Counted from the first letter of the stretch, positions 1 to 8,207 are shown. The stretch is DNA of 64,000 bases from RAM1 sp050247515 (GCA_050247515.1 JBFWUB010000009.1:62001-126000); one strand, 5' to 3'. Translations and numbers: made by a program. Notes: generated by a model not told the origin, from the letters alone.

Positions 1-226
1 GCAGGTCGGCGCGGTTGAGCACGGTCACGTGCTGGCTGGCCGCGGCGGCCGTTTGCGGCAGCGCCGAGGCGCTGACCCGCATTTCCCCCAGTGTGCCAGT
101 GCCCTGGGCCAAGCCATGGATGGGCGCCAGGCCCAGCGCCAGCAGCCAGGCGCCCCGAAACAGTTCACCCTGAAAGGGCCGGGCTGCCGGTGTTGGCCGG
201 CGGTTCTTTTCCGCAAAGTGTTGCAT
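1..226 (-). CDS. TonB-dependent outer-membrane receptor, N-terminal part (runs off window start)
   Basis: Reading leftwards from an ATG at 226 the frame stays open to the window edge (75 codons). The first ~20 residues are basic and polar, then comes a hydrophobic segment with a signal-peptidase-like end (LGLAPIHGLAQG), then a stretch ending VTVLNRADL. A mature N-terminus of the type GEMRVSA..., followed by a VTVLxRADL element, is typical of the start of the plug domain of BtuB/FepA-like TonB-dependent receptors, which import siderophores, cobalamin or other large ligands across the outer membrane. The start is uncertain: a GGGAGG sequence lies about 30 bases upstream of this ATG and the frame is open back towards it, so translation may begin a few codons earlier. 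Substrate cannot be told. The identification rests on a short stretch. Confidence 0.5.
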   Translation of the reverse strand, partial: MQHFAEKNRRPTPAARPFQGELFRGAWLLALGLAPIHGLAQGTGTLGEMRVSASALPQTAAAASQHVTVLNRADL

Positions 227-470
227 CAACAGCGGGGCTGTTGCCCCGTCCTCCCTGTTTGCCTGAGAACCCGCATTGTGTGAACGAGTGCGACAAGTAA
301 CAACCTGTCATGGTTGACAGGGGTGTGCTGCTTCGAAAGAGGTGCGGTGTTTTTATTACCTGCGCTTCTCTCGGGATATCAAGGACTTGGGTGCAGCTGG
401 GCCGCCAGCAGGCCGGTGCATGACTTACCGGGTAGGGGTGGCCACCGGACGTTTTGTCAGAAAACACCGT
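227..470 (-). promoter_or_regulatory. Structured leader upstream of the TonB-dependent receptor
   Basis: No gene is seen between 227 and 577. On the minus strand, which reads into the receptor, there are two clear hairpins: a 7-bp perfect stem with a 4-base loop at 304-321, and a GGGGC/GCCCC stem at 234-247 directly before the start codon. The segment GTTCTCAGGCAAACAGG (about 256-272) resembles the 3' half of a glycine riboswitch, and GAGAGA and CGAAGCAGCA blocks occur upstream in the expected order. The spacing is poor, and the conserved boxes of a cobalamin riboswitch are absent. I call this only a probable structured 5' leader. Confidence 0.25.
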
Positions 471-577
471 GCGGCGTATTTCCGACGCGCAGGGCGCCGG
501 GTTTCAATTAGCCGGACCCCAACGTTTCAATCAGCCGGACCTGTTTGCACCGCGGTAATGCTCAGTAGTCCCAGTCC

Positions 578-655
578 TCATGCCGCACAGGCAAGCAGCG
601 CAACCGTGCGGTCCTGTGTGGTGCGTTCGGATTTGCCCATCGGGTTGATCGTCAT
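578..655 (-). pseudogene. Truncated start of a type I restriction hsdR gene
   Basis: A 25-codon reading frame starts at an ATG that overlaps the stop of the upstream fic gene by four bases (ATGA). It reads MTINPMGKSERTTQDRTVALL and then LACAA-stop. The block KSERTTQDR-VAL is the characteristic N-terminus of many HsdR restriction subunits, where it is normally followed by F-R-D and the nuclease domain. After about 20 residues similarity stops and the frame ends, so the rest of hsdR (normally ~1,000 residues) has been deleted. Translational coupling to fic fits the frequent order hsdS-fic-hsdR in type I loci. No hsdM or hsdS is present. Confidence 0.55.
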
Positions 656-1830
656 GTCTGTGCTTCCCCGTGGGCCGGTGGCGCCGCCAGCGCCGGCGAA
701 ATGAACCCCTCGTCCGTCAGCGCGCGCACCACGCCGCGCAGCAGCATGTTGTGGCTGAAGCCAATGCTGTACTGCCGCGCGCCGGGCTTGGTGGGCTGCA
801 ACATGCCGCTGTCCACCAGCTTGCGGATCTGGTAGGTGCGCTGGTTGGCATTGAGGGCGGGTATGGCGGCCTCCAGGTCGCCGGCCTTGACCGTGCCGGC
901 CTTGATGGTGGCGACCAGCACCGCCTGCTCCAGCGCGGTGATTTGCTGACGCGCGCGCGCGTGGTGTACGGCGGGCAGCAGCACCCGGGCTTTCAGGTGT
1001 TCGTAGTCGGCCAGGCGGTCCACCTTGGTCAGCTCGTCGCGCACGCCGGTCAACACATACACGCACCAGCGTTCCAGCGCATCGTCTGTGCCGGCGTCGG
1101 CATCGCCCAGGTGGGTGCAATAGGCATTGCGGTCGGCACAGAACACGGCGGCGGGGTTCAGCAGGCGGCCCGCCGCGTTGACGCGGAACCCGTATTTGAC
1201 CAACAGGGCATACGTCAGCAGCCGCACCACGCGCCCGTTGCCATTGCCAAAGGGGTGGACCCAGGCAAACCGGTGGTGGGCCAGGGCCACCTTCATCAGG
1301 TCGTACTTGGGCGCATCGGCGGCGTTGATAAAGGCCATCAGCTGCGTCATGTAGCCGGGCACCTGCGGTGCCTCGGGCGGCAGTTGGTCTGCCTGGGCGA
1401 TCCTGACCGGGCCCAGCCGGTAGGCGCCGGGGTTGGCGTCGCCTTCGCGCTGCAGGCCCGCCACCGTGGTGGCATGCAGGCCGCGCAGCCAATGCTCGGT
1501 CAGCGGGGCGCCGGGCTCCACGCTGTCTTCGACCTGCTGCATGGCGCGTTCGATGTTGTCGATTTCCTGCAACTGTTCGCTGCGGTGGGGGCCGTCCAGC
1601 ACCTTGGCCTCTACATAGTCGGCCAGCGTGGTGTGGTTGCCCTCGATACGGGCCGAGGCCAGGCTCTCCAGCACGTGGAAAACCTCCTTGAGCTGCATGA
1701 ACACGGGCAGCGGTGTGGTGCCCTGCATCTGCAGGCGGCGCAGGTGCTCCAGGTCGGTCAGCACGTCGAGCAGGGGGGAGTCAAACCGCGGGTTCAGCAG
1801 CCGTAAAGGGTGGTCAACAAACTGAACCAT
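652..1830 (-). CDS. Fic family protein with N-terminal inhibitory helix
   Basis: 392 residues. The Fic core motif HPFGNGNGR lies at residues 192-200; its histidine is the catalytic base for transfer of AMP (or another nucleotide moiety) to a hydroxyl side chain of a target protein. Residues 59-64 read SARIEG, matching the (S/T)xxxE(G/N) inhibition motif carried on an N-terminal helix in class II Fic proteins, so the enzyme is probably self-inhibited. The C-terminal third is winged-helix-like, as usual in this subfamily. Length is normal and the frame is intact. It overlaps the hsdR stub by ATGA, which suggests that it is the survivor of a type I restriction locus. Targets are unknown. Confidence 0.85.
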   Translation of the reverse strand: MVQFVDHPLRLLNPRFDSPLLDVLTDLEHLRRLQMQGTTPLPVFMQLKEVFHVLESLASARIEGNHTTLADYVEAKVLDGPHRSEQLQEIDNIERAMQQVEDSVEPGAPLTEHWLRGLHATTVAGLQREGDANPGAYRLGPVRIAQADQLPPEAPQVPGYMTQLMAFINAADAPKYDLMKVALAHHRFAWVHPFGNGNGRVVRLLTYALLVKYGFRVNAAGRLLNPAAVFCADRNAYCTHLGDADAGTDDALERWCVYVLTGVRDELTKVDRLADYEHLKARVLLPAVHHARARQQITALEQAVLVATIKAGTVKAGDLEAAIPALNANQRTYQIRKLVDSGMLQPTKPGARQYSIGFSHNMLLRGVVRALTDEGFISPALAAPPAHGEAQT

Positions 1831-2132
1831 GGAGGCGGGTTTTCTTGAAGAGTGGAAAATAATATCTGCACTTTATGACAAAAACCTGTTGATTTACAAG
1901 CTACTTACGGAAGATTGCTGGTTCTGATATCTGCAAATCTGCTGATGCCGTAACTGAAAAGCCCTGCCCTGGCGACTGGAACCGGCCCGCATACGCCACA
2001 CGGCGTATTCCCGCCACTGCGGGTAATCCCCAGAATCAAACCATCCGCATCAGAGGCGCTTCGAAAGAGGCGGGGGTGGGGCGATTTCAGGTTTCGACTC
2101 GGGTTTTCCTTTCAATTTTCAGGAGCATTCAC
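1831..2132. other. Divergent intergenic region between fic and urtA
   Basis: About 300 bases without a gene. The fic side (1850-1940) is unusually AT-rich and contains ATATCTGCA twice (1862-1870 and 1927-1935). A perfect 7-bp inverted repeat, ATACGCC/GGCGTAT, sits at 1991-2008. The urtA side carries GCTTCGAAAGAGG at 2058-2070, also found at 330-342. A good Shine-Dalgarno sequence (AGGAG, 2121-2125) lies eight bases before the urtA start. I searched by eye for a sigma-54 promoter (GG-N10-GC), as expected for nitrogen-controlled urea uptake, and did not find a convincing one. Confidence 0.5.
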
Positions 2133-3395
2133 ATGCAACGTCGTTTTACGCTCAAGGCGCTCACCGCCGCCGTCGCACTGGCTGGCGCGGGTGCCTCATT
2201 CGCCCAGGCGGGCGGCACCATCAAGGTCGGCGTGCTGCACAGCCTGTCCGGCACCATGGCCATCTCGGAAACCGTCCTCAAGGACACGGTGTTGATGGCC
2301 ATTGACGAAATCAACGCCAAGGGCGGCGTGATGGGCAAGAAGCTGGAGCCGGTCATTGTGGACCCGGCTTCCAACTGGCCGCTGTTCGCTGAAAAGACCA
2401 AGCAGCTGCTGACGCAGGACAAGGTCGCGGTCATCTTCGGCTGCTGGACGTCGGTGTCGCGCAAGTCGGTGCTGCCGGTCGTGGAAGAACTCAACGGCCT
2501 GCTGTTCTACCCTGTGCAGTACGAGGGCGAGGAGCTGTCCAAGAACGTGTTCTACACAGGTGCAGCCCCCAACCAGCAAGCCATCCCCGCGGTGGACTAC
2601 CTGATGTCCAAGGACGGCGGCGCCGCCAAGCGCTGGGTCCTGCTGGGCACTGACTACGTGTACCCCCGCACCACCAACAAGATCCTGCGCGCCTACCTCA
2701 AGAGCAAGGGCGTGAAGGAATCCGACATCGACGAGAAGTACACCCCGTTCGGCCACTCTGACTACCAGACCATCGTGGCCGACATCAAGAAGTTCTCGGC
2801 CGGTGGCAAGACCGCCGTGGTGTCCACCATCAACGGTGACTCCAACGTGCCGTTCTACAAGGAACTGGGCAACGCCGGCCTGAAGGCCAAGGACGTGCCG
2901 GTGGTGGCATTCAGCGTGGGCGAGGAAGAGCTGCGGGGCGTGGACACCAAGCCGCTGGTGGGCCACCTGGCCGCCTGGAACTACTTCCAGTCGATCAAGA
3001 GCCCGGCCAACACCGAGTTCATCAAGAAGTGGTCCGCCTACGCCAAGGCCAAGGGCATCGCCGGCCACAAGGACAAGCCGCTGACCAACGACCCGATGGA
3101 AGCCACCTACATCGGCATCAACATGTGGAAGCAGGCCGTGGAAAAGGCCAAGTCCACCGACACCGACAAGGTCATCGCCGCCATGGCCGGCCAGACCTTC
3201 AAGGCACCGTCGGGCATCGTGAGCAAGATGGACGAGAAGAACCACCACCTGCACAAGTCGGTGTTCATCGGCGAAATCAAGGCCGACGGCCAGTTCAACG
3301 TGGTGTGGAAGACGCCGGGTCCCGTGAAGGCCAAGCCGTGGTCCCCTTACATCGAAGGCAACGACAAAAAACCCGACGAGCCGGCGAAGAAGTAA
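2133..3395 (+). CDS. urtA: Urea ABC transporter, periplasmic urea-binding protein
   Basis: 420 residues from the ATG at 2133, chosen because AGGAG lies eight bases upstream and the protein then begins with a signal peptide (MQRRFTLKALTAAVALAGAG...SFAQA). The mature part starts IKVGVLHSLSGTMAISE, the hallmark of UrtA within the branched-chain amino-acid-type binding proteins (Peripla_BP_5/6 fold). UrtA captures urea, possibly short amides too, in the periplasm and delivers it to the UrtBC channel. It is the first gene of urtABCDE. The 78-base gap to urtB contains two hairpins that could raise the level of binding-protein mRNA relative to the membrane genes. Confidence 0.95.
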   Translation: MQRRFTLKALTAAVALAGAGASFAQAGGTIKVGVLHSLSGTMAISETVLKDTVLMAIDEINAKGGVMGKKLEPVIVDPASNWPLFAEKTKQLLTQDKVAVIFGCWTSVSRKSVLPVVEELNGLLFYPVQYEGEELSKNVFYTGAAPNQQAIPAVDYLMSKDGGAAKRWVLLGTDYVYPRTTNKILRAYLKSKGVKESDIDEKYTPFGHSDYQTIVADIKKFSAGGKTAVVSTINGDSNVPFYKELGNAGLKAKDVPVVAFSVGEEELRGVDTKPLVGHLAAWNYFQSIKSPANTEFIKKWSAYAKAKGIAGHKDKPLTNDPMEATYIGINMWKQAVEKAKSTDTDKVIAAMAGQTFKAPSGIVSKMDEKNHHLHKSVFIGEIKADGQFNVVWKTPGPVKAKPWSPYIEGNDKKPDEPAKK

Positions 3396-3403
3396 TTGCC
3401 CCT

Positions 3404-3458
3404 GCCCCCTTTAGCGAGGGGGCACGGTGCTTGCATGGTGGGTAGCGCGCTGCCCACC
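3404..3458 (+). terminator. Two hairpins between urtA and urtB
   Basis: The first hairpin is GCCCCCT (3404-3410), loop TTAGCG, AGGGGGC (3417-3423). The second is a near-perfect palindrome at 3437-3458 with GGTGGG and CCCACC arms around AGCGCGCT. Neither is followed by a run of T, so they are more likely processing, stabilising or partially attenuating structures than strong terminators. A hairpin after the binding-protein gene is common in ABC operons that need an excess of binding protein. Confidence 0.5.
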
Positions 3459-3473
3459 CTACAGGTTCCTTTC

Positions 3474-5045
3474 ATGATCAAGCGATTCGTTTTACTGGCC
3501 GTGCTGTGCGCGGCGGCTGCGGCCCATGCGCTGACAGCCGATGAAGCCAAGGCGATTGCCACGGGCGAGACGGACACCCGCATCAGCGCGCTGGCCAAGG
3601 CCGTGGCGGCGGCAGACGACAAGACGGCGGCATTCATCCAGGCCATGGCCGACGACGAAGTCAAGGTCGCAGGCGAGCGCGTGATCATCGTGCGCGATGA
3701 AAAGGCCTTTGACCCGGTAACGGGCGCTGAAACCCCCCTGCCGGAAGGCGCCGAAGACGTCATCAACAACAACCGCATGCGCGGCGAGCTGGACACGGCG
3801 CTGGCCGCGCTCAAGCTGTTCTCCAAAGACGACAAGGTCCGCGCCGCCGCCATCAAGACGCTGCAGGGCGAGGCTGATGAGGCCCGCCTGCCGCTGATCG
3901 AAAAAGCGTACGCGGCCGAAGCCAACCCCCAGCTCAAGGCGCAGCTGGGCCTGGTGCGCGCCGCAGCCCTGCTGGGCAGCAGTGACAAGGCCAGGCGCAT
4001 GGAGGCCGCCCGCCTGTTGGCCGGCAGCGGCGACCCCAGCACCAAGACCGTGTTGCTCGAGCGCATCCGCAGTGAATCAGACAGTGAGGTGAAGTCCGTG
4101 CTGGAGGCCAGCCTGGCCACTGTCGAGGCCAAGCTCGCCTGGGGCGACCGTCTGGGCGCGATGTTCAGCGGCATCAGTCTGGGCTCCATCCTGCTGCTGG
4201 TGGCGCTGGGCCTGGCCATTACCTACGGCCTGATGGGCGTGATCAACATGGCCCATGGCGAGCTGATGATGATCGGCGCCTATGCCACCTATGTGGTGCA
4301 GGGCCTGTTCCAGAAGTACTTGCCCGGCGCGTTCGACTGGTACCTGGTCGCCGCGGTGCCCGTGGCCTTCATGGCGTCGGCGCTGATGGGCGCGGCGCTG
4401 GAGCGCAGCGTGATCCGCTTTCTGTACGGCCGCCCGCTGGAGACGCTGCTGGCGACCTGGGGCATCAGCCTCATGCTGATGCAGCTGGTGCGCACGATCT
4501 TTGGCGCGCAGAACGTGGGGGTGGAAAACCCCAGCTGGATGAGCGGCGGCGTGGTGGTCATGGGCAACCTGCAGCTGCCATGGAACCGCATCATCATCAT
4601 CGGCTTTGCCTTTGCGGTGCTGCTGGGCATGGCCTGGCTGATCAGCAAGACGCGCCTGGGCCTGTTTGTGCGCGGCGTGACGCAAAACCGGCCAATCGCA
4701 TCCTGCATGGGCGTGAACACGGCGCGCATTGACACCTATGCGTTCGCGCTGGGCTCGGGCATTGCCGGCCTGGCCGGCTGTGCCCTGAGCCAGGTGGGCA
4801 ACGTGGGGCCGGACCTGGGCCAGGGCTACATCGTGGACTCGTTCATGGTGGTGGTGCTGGGCGGTGTGGGTCAGCTGGCTGGCACCGTGTATGCGGCGCT
4901 GGGCCTGGGCGTGCTCAACAAGTTCCTGGAAGGCTGGGCCGGCGCGGTGCTGGCCAAGATCGCCGTGCTCGTGTTCATCATCATCTTCATCCAGAAACGT
5001 CCGCAAGGCATTTTTGCGATGAAGGGCAGATCGGCTGAAGCATGA
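3474..5045 (+). CDS. urtB: Urea ABC transporter, permease subunit UrtB
   Basis: 523 residues from the ATG at 3474; the frame is open further upstream, but those codons fall inside the intergenic hairpins. The protein has a signal-like first segment (MIKRFVLLAVLCAAAAAHA), a roughly 200-residue soluble extracytoplasmic domain typical of UrtB and absent from LivH, and then a LivH-type permease domain from about residue 225, with repeated hydrophobic segments and the GVINMAHGELMMIGAYATY motif. It forms the inner-membrane urea channel with UrtC. Its stop overlaps the urtC start (ATGA at 5042-5045), indicating translational coupling. Confidence 0.95.
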   Translation: MIKRFVLLAVLCAAAAAHALTADEAKAIATGETDTRISALAKAVAAADDKTAAFIQAMADDEVKVAGERVIIVRDEKAFDPVTGAETPLPEGAEDVINNNRMRGELDTALAALKLFSKDDKVRAAAIKTLQGEADEARLPLIEKAYAAEANPQLKAQLGLVRAAALLGSSDKARRMEAARLLAGSGDPSTKTVLLERIRSESDSEVKSVLEASLATVEAKLAWGDRLGAMFSGISLGSILLLVALGLAITYGLMGVINMAHGELMMIGAYATYVVQGLFQKYLPGAFDWYLVAAVPVAFMASALMGAALERSVIRFLYGRPLETLLATWGISLMLMQLVRTIFGAQNVGVENPSWMSGGVVVMGNLQLPWNRIIIIGFAFAVLLGMAWLISKTRLGLFVRGVTQNRPIASCMGVNTARIDTYAFALGSGIAGLAGCALSQVGNVGPDLGQGYIVDSFMVVVLGGVGQLAGTVYAALGLGVLNKFLEGWAGAVLAKIAVLVFIIIFIQKRPQGIFAMKGRSAEA

Positions 5046-6151
5046 CGACTCCACTGACCCTCCCTTCAAAGCCCGTGGTGCTCACCCGCACCGGCTGGAC
5101 GGCGTTTGTCATCGCGCTGCTGGTGGTGTGCGCGCTGGCGCCGCTGTTGAACCTGGTGGTACCCGAGACCAGTGTGTTCCACATGAGCGACTACGCCGTG
5201 GCGCTTGTGGGCAAGATCATGTGCTACGCCATCGCTGCCCTGGCCATGGACCTGATCTGGGGCTACACCGGCATCCTGTCGCTGGGCCACGGCCTGTTCT
5301 TTGCGCTGGGCGGCTATGCCATGGGCATGTACCTCATGCGCCAGATCGGCCGCGACGGCAACTACAAGAGCGACCTGCCCGACTTCATGGTGTTCCTGGA
5401 CTGGAAGGAGCTGCCCTGGCACTGGGCCTTCAGCGACAGCTTCATTGCCACGCTGTTCCTCATCGTGGCGGTGCCGGGCCTGGTGGCGTTTGTGTTTGGC
5501 TACTTTGCTTTCCGCTCGCGCATCAAGGGTGTTTACTTCTCCATCATCACGCAGGCCATGACGTTCGCGGCCATGCTGCTGTTCTTCCGCAATGAGACCG
5601 GCTTTGGCGGCAACAACGGCTTCACCGATTTCAAGCGCATCCTGGGCATTGCGGTGGCCACGCCGTCGATGCGCATGACGCTGTTTGTCATCACCGGCCT
5701 GACGCTTCTGGGCTTCTTCCTGTTTGCGCGCTGGCTGGTGGCCAGCAAGTACGGCAGGGTGCTGCAGGCCATCCGCGACGCCGAGAGCCGCGTGATGTTC
5801 AGCGGCTACAACCCCATCGGCTACAAGCTCAGCATCTGGGTCATCTCGGCCATCATGTGCGGCGTGGCCGGCGCGCTGTATGTGCCGCAGGTGGGCATCA
5901 TCAACCCCAGCGAAATGAGCCCGGCCAACAGCATCGAGATCGCCATCTGGACAGCCGTGGGTGGCCGCGCATCGCTGATCGGCCCTATCGTGGGAGCCTT
6001 CATCGTCAACGGGGCCAAGAGCTGGCTGACGGTGACGGCGCCGGAATACTGGCTGTACTTCCTGGGGGCGCTGTTCATTCTGGTCACGCTGTTCCTGCCC
6101 AATGGTGTGGTGGGCCTCGTGAAGAAGCTGCGCAAAGGCGGTGACAAATGA
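5042..6151 (+). CDS. urtC: Urea ABC transporter, permease subunit UrtC
   Basis: 369 residues, LivM type. There are about nine or ten hydrophobic segments and the conserved DLIWGYTGILSLGHGLFFALGGY motif region near residues 60-80 (kept partial here), followed by the EAA-like cytoplasmic loop around AIRDAESRVMFSGYN. With UrtB it forms the membrane channel for urea. It overlaps urtB upstream and urtD downstream by four bases each, so the three genes are translationally coupled. Confidence 0.95.
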   Translation: MTTPLTLPSKPVVLTRTGWTAFVIALLVVCALAPLLNLVVPETSVFHMSDYAVALVGKIMCYAIAALAMDLIWGYTGILSLGHGLFFALGGYAMGMYLMRQIGRDGNYKSDLPDFMVFLDWKELPWHWAFSDSFIATLFLIVAVPGLVAFVFGYFAFRSRIKGVYFSIITQAMTFAAMLLFFRNETGFGGNNGFTDFKRILGIAVATPSMRMTLFVITGLTLLGFFLFARWLVASKYGRVLQAIRDAESRVMFSGYNPIGYKLSIWVISAIMCGVAGALYVPQVGIINPSEMSPANSIEIAIWTAVGGRASLIGPIVGAFIVNGAKSWLTVTAPEYWLYFLGALFILVTLFLPNGVVGLVKKLRKGGDK

Positions 6152-7026
6152 CGCCTGACCTGCTGGAAGAAGGCGCGCGCCGCATACAGGCGCATTCGGG
6201 CAAGGCCGAGCCGGGCAAGACCGAGTCAGGCGGCCGCGCCGCGGGCTTTTCGCGGCCCGCCGCGGCGCCGGGCGTGGTGGACACCACGCATGGCCGCATC
6301 CTGTATCTGGAAGACGTGAGCGTGAGCTTTGACGGCTTCAAGGCCATCAACAAGCTGAGCCTGGACATCGCGCCCGGCGAGCTGCGCTGCATCATCGGCC
6401 CCAACGGCGCGGGCAAGACCACGATGATGGACATCATCACCGGCAAGACCCGGCCCGACGAAGGCACGGTGTTCTTCGGCTCCACCATCGACCTGCTGCG
6501 CTACAAGGAAGCCGAGATTGCGCAGATGGGAATTGGCCGCAAGTTCCAGAAGCCCACCGTGTTCGAACAGCTCACGGTATTCGAGAACCTGGAACTGGCG
6601 CTCAAGACCGACAAGCGCGTGGCACCGTCCATGTTCTTCCGGCTGGACAGCGCACAGAGCGACCGCCTGGCCGAGATCCTGCACACCATCCACCTGGCCG
6701 ACAGCGTGACGCGCATGGCCGGCAACCTGAGCCACGGCCAGAAGCAGTGGCTTGAAATCGGCATGCTGCTGATGCAGGACCCGAAACTGCTGCTGCTGGA
6801 CGAACCCGTGGCCGGCATGACCGACGAAGAAACGGCGCGCACGGCCGAGCTGTTCCTCACGCTCAAGGGCAAGCATTCATTGATGGTGGTGGAGCACGAC
6901 ATGAGCTTCATCCGCACGATTTCGGAGATCGTTACGGTGTTGTGCGATGGATCGGTGTTGGCGCAGGGCACGCTGGATCAGGTCCAGGCGGATGAGCGGG
7001 TGATCGAGGTGTACCTTGGCAGATAA
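6148..7026 (+). CDS. urtD: Urea ABC transporter, ATP-binding subunit UrtD
   Basis: 292 residues. The first ~48 residues are a polar, low-complexity extension (EEGARRIQAHSGKAEPGK...), longer than in most UrtD proteins. The ABC domain follows, with Walker A GPNGAGKTT near residue 88, signature LSHGQKQ, Walker B LLLLDEP and the H-loop in VVEHDMSF. LivG type; it hydrolyses ATP to drive urea import together with UrtE. The internal RILYLEDVSVSF start of the ABC fold begins near residue 50. No internal start with a strong ribosome site was seen, so the ATG that overlaps the urtC stop is kept. Confidence 0.93.
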   Translation: MTPDLLEEGARRIQAHSGKAEPGKTESGGRAAGFSRPAAAPGVVDTTHGRILYLEDVSVSFDGFKAINKLSLDIAPGELRCIIGPNGAGKTTMMDIITGKTRPDEGTVFFGSTIDLLRYKEAEIAQMGIGRKFQKPTVFEQLTVFENLELALKTDKRVAPSMFFRLDSAQSDRLAEILHTIHLADSVTRMAGNLSHGQKQWLEIGMLLMQDPKLLLLDEPVAGMTDEETARTAELFLTLKGKHSLMVVEHDMSFIRTISEIVTVLCDGSVLAQGTLDQVQADERVIEVYLGR

Positions 7027-7063
7027 AGCTCCAAACTTCTTCTCGGCGCGGTCTCATTTCAGT

Positions 7064-7143
7064 GCCGCCGCGGAACCGGCTTTGCCGGGCCGCTGGGGGC
7101 GCCCCCTTGAGGGGGAGGCGCCGCAGGCGCTTCGGGGGTGGGC
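7064..7143. repeat. GC-rich intergenic repeat between urtD and urtE
   Basis: The 117-base gap between urtD and urtE is almost filled by nested hairpins: CCGGC/GCCGG near 7077-7090, then CGCCCCCTTGAGGGGGAGGCG and a GGCGCC/GCGCTTC segment ending in GGGGGTGGGC just before the urtE ATG. It resembles short intergenic elements that I recognise from Comamonadaceae genomes; a related element occurs at 15899-15965. The final GGGGGTGG stretch probably also serves as the urtE ribosome-binding site. Family membership is from memory, not from a search. Confidence 0.55.
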
Positions 7144-7836
7144 ATGTTAGCTGTAAAGAACATCAACCAGTACTACGGAGGCTCCCACATCCTGCGCGAC
7201 GTGAGCCTGGACGCGCACTTGGGCAAGGTGACAGTGCTGCTGGGCCGCAACGGCGTGGGCAAGACCACGCTGCTCAAGAGCCTCATGGGCCTGGTGCCCA
7301 TCAAGACCGGCACGATTGAATTCGACGGCAAACCCATCCAGTACGCCACGCCGTATGAGCGCGCCCGCGCCGGCATCGGCTTCGTGCCGCAGGGCCGCGA
7401 GATCTTTGCGCGGCTGACGGTGGAGGAAAACCTGCGCATGGGCCTGGCGTACAAAAGCGCATCGACACCCATTCCCGCTGAACTTTACGAATTGTTTCCT
7501 GTGCTCAAGCAGATGCTCAACCGGCGCGGCGGCGACCTGTCGGGCGGGCAGCAGCAGCAGCTGGCGATTGCGCGCGCGCTGGCGGCCAAACCCAAGCTGC
7601 TGATCCTGGACGAACCCACCGAGGGCATCCAGCCCAGCATCATCAAGGACATTGGCCGGGTCATCCGCATGCTGGCCGACCGGGGCGACATGGCCATCCT
7701 GCTGGTGGAGCAGTATTACGACTTTGCCCAGGAACTGGCCGACGATTACCTGGTGATGGAGCGTGGCGAGTTCATTGCGCGCGGCCCCGGCAGCGAGATG
7801 GAGGCCAAAGGTATTCGTCAGCTGGTGGCCATCTGA
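7144..7836 (+). CDS. urtE: Urea ABC transporter, ATP-binding subunit UrtE
   Basis: 230 residues from the ATG at 7144, giving MLAVKNINQYYGGSHILRD, which matches the usual UrtE N-terminus; a GTG two codons upstream is possible. Walker A GRNGVGKTT, signature LSGGQQQQ, Walker B LLILDEPTEGIQPSII and the H-loop region ILLVEQYY are intact (LivF type). Last gene of the urea transporter operon. Unlike its neighbours, it is separated from urtD by a repeat element, so its translation is not coupled. Confidence 0.94.
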   Translation: MLAVKNINQYYGGSHILRDVSLDAHLGKVTVLLGRNGVGKTTLLKSLMGLVPIKTGTIEFDGKPIQYATPYERARAGIGFVPQGREIFARLTVEENLRMGLAYKSASTPIPAELYELFPVLKQMLNRRGGDLSGGQQQQLAIARALAAKPKLLILDEPTEGIQPSIIKDIGRVIRMLADRGDMAILLVEQYYDFAQELADDYLVMERGEFIARGPGSEMEAKGIRQLVAI

Positions 7837-7889
7837 CCCTTGCCACGGGCACAATCAGTGCTCCCTCAAAAACAGTCAGAGGAGCTGCC

Positions 7890-8114
7890 ATGAAAATCCT
7901 GTTCGTCATCTGCACGGGCCTGATGTTGTTGCCCGGCGCGGCCTTCGCCGCCGAGTCGTGCGACGAGATGAAAGGCCGCATCGAAGCCAAGCTCAAGGGC
8001 AAGGGCGTCAAGGCCTATTCGCTGGAGATCGTGGGCAAGGACGCCAAGGTCGAAGGCAAGGTCGTGGCCACCTGCGGAGCGGGCAGCAAGCAGATCGTCT
8101 ACACGCGCAAGTAG
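7890..8114 (+). CDS. DUF1161-type small exported protein
   Basis: 74 residues with a clear signal peptide (MKILFVICTGLMLLPGAAFA) and a 54-residue mature part with two cysteines (ESCDEMKGRIEAKL and VVATCGAGSKQIVYTRK). The pattern SC-x(2)-MK...KGVKAYSLEIV...C-x-G-x-K-x-IVY is that of the DUF1161 family of small periplasmic proteins, whose function is not known. AGAGGAG lies seven bases before the ATG. It stands 53 bases after urtE and could be cotranscribed, but nothing links it to urea. Confidence 0.8.
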   Translation: MKILFVICTGLMLLPGAAFAAESCDEMKGRIEAKLKGKGVKAYSLEIVGKDAKVEGKVVATCGAGSKQIVYTRK

Positions 8115-8207
8115 GCATCGACCTACCCCCATGCGCGCATCCGTCGCGCAGGCCCGCGCCGCCGCGGTGTTTATCTTTGGAATCACCAACCTTCAAGGAG
8201 ATTCCAG

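Noticed and set aside
227..577. Cobalamin riboswitch before the TonB-dependent receptor
   Set aside because: Expected for BtuB-like receptors, but the conserved B12 box, the GCCACTG block and the CCCGCAACTGT block are not present on the minus strand.
1831..2132. Sigma-54/NtrC promoter for urtA
   Set aside because: TGGAAAATAATATCTGCA looks similar but the GG-GC spacing is 12 instead of 10 bases, and no NtrC dyads were seen.
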